NCBI GenBank assembly: GCA_028290285.1
Contig: JAQGKD010000104.1
Location: 1-32,570, forward strand
DNA from: Hyphomicrobiales bacterium
GTDB lineage: Bacteria > Pseudomonadota > Alphaproteobacteria > Rhizobiales > Beijerinckiaceae
DNA: 32,570 nt
Reading direction: 5' to 3'
The notes under the pieces were generated by a model. The model saw only the letters and a program-made list of their open reading frames with translations. It was not told the DNA's origin and searched no databases. Numbering within the stretch: the stretch's first letter is position 1; every line of letters begins with the position of its first letter. Below, in pieces: positions 32,468 through 32,570 of this stretch. Both the position numbers and the translations under genes were made by a program.

Positions 32468-32570
32468 TTACATGTTGCGAGTGAGGTTCTCGCGGAAAGC
32501 TTCGATGTGGGCGCGCATGGCCTGTTCGGCGCCGTTGGGATCGCGATCTTTGATGGCGGCCAGGATAGCT
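32468..32570 (-). CDS. GntR-family (FCD/FadR-type) transcriptional regulator, C-terminal end only
   Basis: Only the last 33 residues are inside the window: AILAAIKDRDPNGAEQAM, then a helix HIEAFRENLTRNM and TAA at 32470-32468. The pattern A-I-x-D-P-x-A-x-x-AM-x-x-H is the end of the all-helical FCD ligand-binding domain of FadR-type GntR repressors. The gene is on the same strand as, and directly upstream of, the monooxygenase, so it is probably the local regulator of the catabolic operon and may be co-transcribed with it. The DNA-binding domain and promoter lie beyond the window. Confidence 0.75.
   Translation of the reverse strand, partial: AILAAIKDRDPNGAEQAMRAHIEAFRENLTRNM

Overview
The window is high-GC chromosomal DNA from an alphaproteobacterium, most likely of the order Hyphomicrobiales (Rhizobiales). 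This rests on the order lpdA ... lipA ... RatA/COQ10-like gene, an HWE-family histidine kinase, two GGAAC-N16/17-CGTT (EcfG-type) promoters, and many orphan periplasmic binding proteins of the TctC, TAXI and NMT1/TauA types. Genus cannot be told from the sequence alone. I see no rRNA, tRNA, CRISPR array, insertion sequence or phage gene.

Region 1 (1-8190) holds pyruvate dehydrogenase/lipoate housekeeping genes with other genes between them: the 3' end of lpdA, a soluble three-PAS HWE histidine kinase, a GlsB-type membrane protein, lipA, a three-gene NitT/TauT-type ABC importer on the minus strand whose permease carries a one-base frameshift, a small P-loop kinase-like gene, and the RatA/COQ10-like gene. 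Region 2 (8190-10600) holds an orphan Fe(III)/AfuA-type binding protein and an MFS transporter.

Region 3 (10670-17370) looks like a stress and envelope block: a 24-residue membrane peptide with an EcfG-type promoter, an OpgG/OpgD glucan protein with a Tat-like signal and TTG start, a thioredoxin-reductase-like flavoprotein, an SPW-repeat membrane protein with an EcfG-type promoter, and a doubly anchored TAXI-domain protein translationally coupled to a TreZ-type trehalohydrolase. Region 4 (17361-22670) holds two paralogous TctC-type binding proteins around a threonine ammonia-lyase, two small proteins of unknown function, a cold-shock protein with a clear terminator, and a gene-poor 655 bp gap.

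Region 5 (22690-32570) is the most notable part. It is an unbroken minus-strand run that appears to be one catabolic operon: GntR/FCD regulator (cut by the window edge), FAD monooxygenase, amidase, UbiD-type prFMN decarboxylase, binding protein, ABC ATPase, ABC permease, a second binding protein without a signal peptide, a cupin and a second amidase. Gaps run from a 1 bp overlap to about 90 bp. The set fits uptake and breakdown of an aromatic or heteroaromatic carboxylate/amide, but the substrate cannot be named from sequence. No ubiX or ring-cleavage dioxygenase is present in the window.
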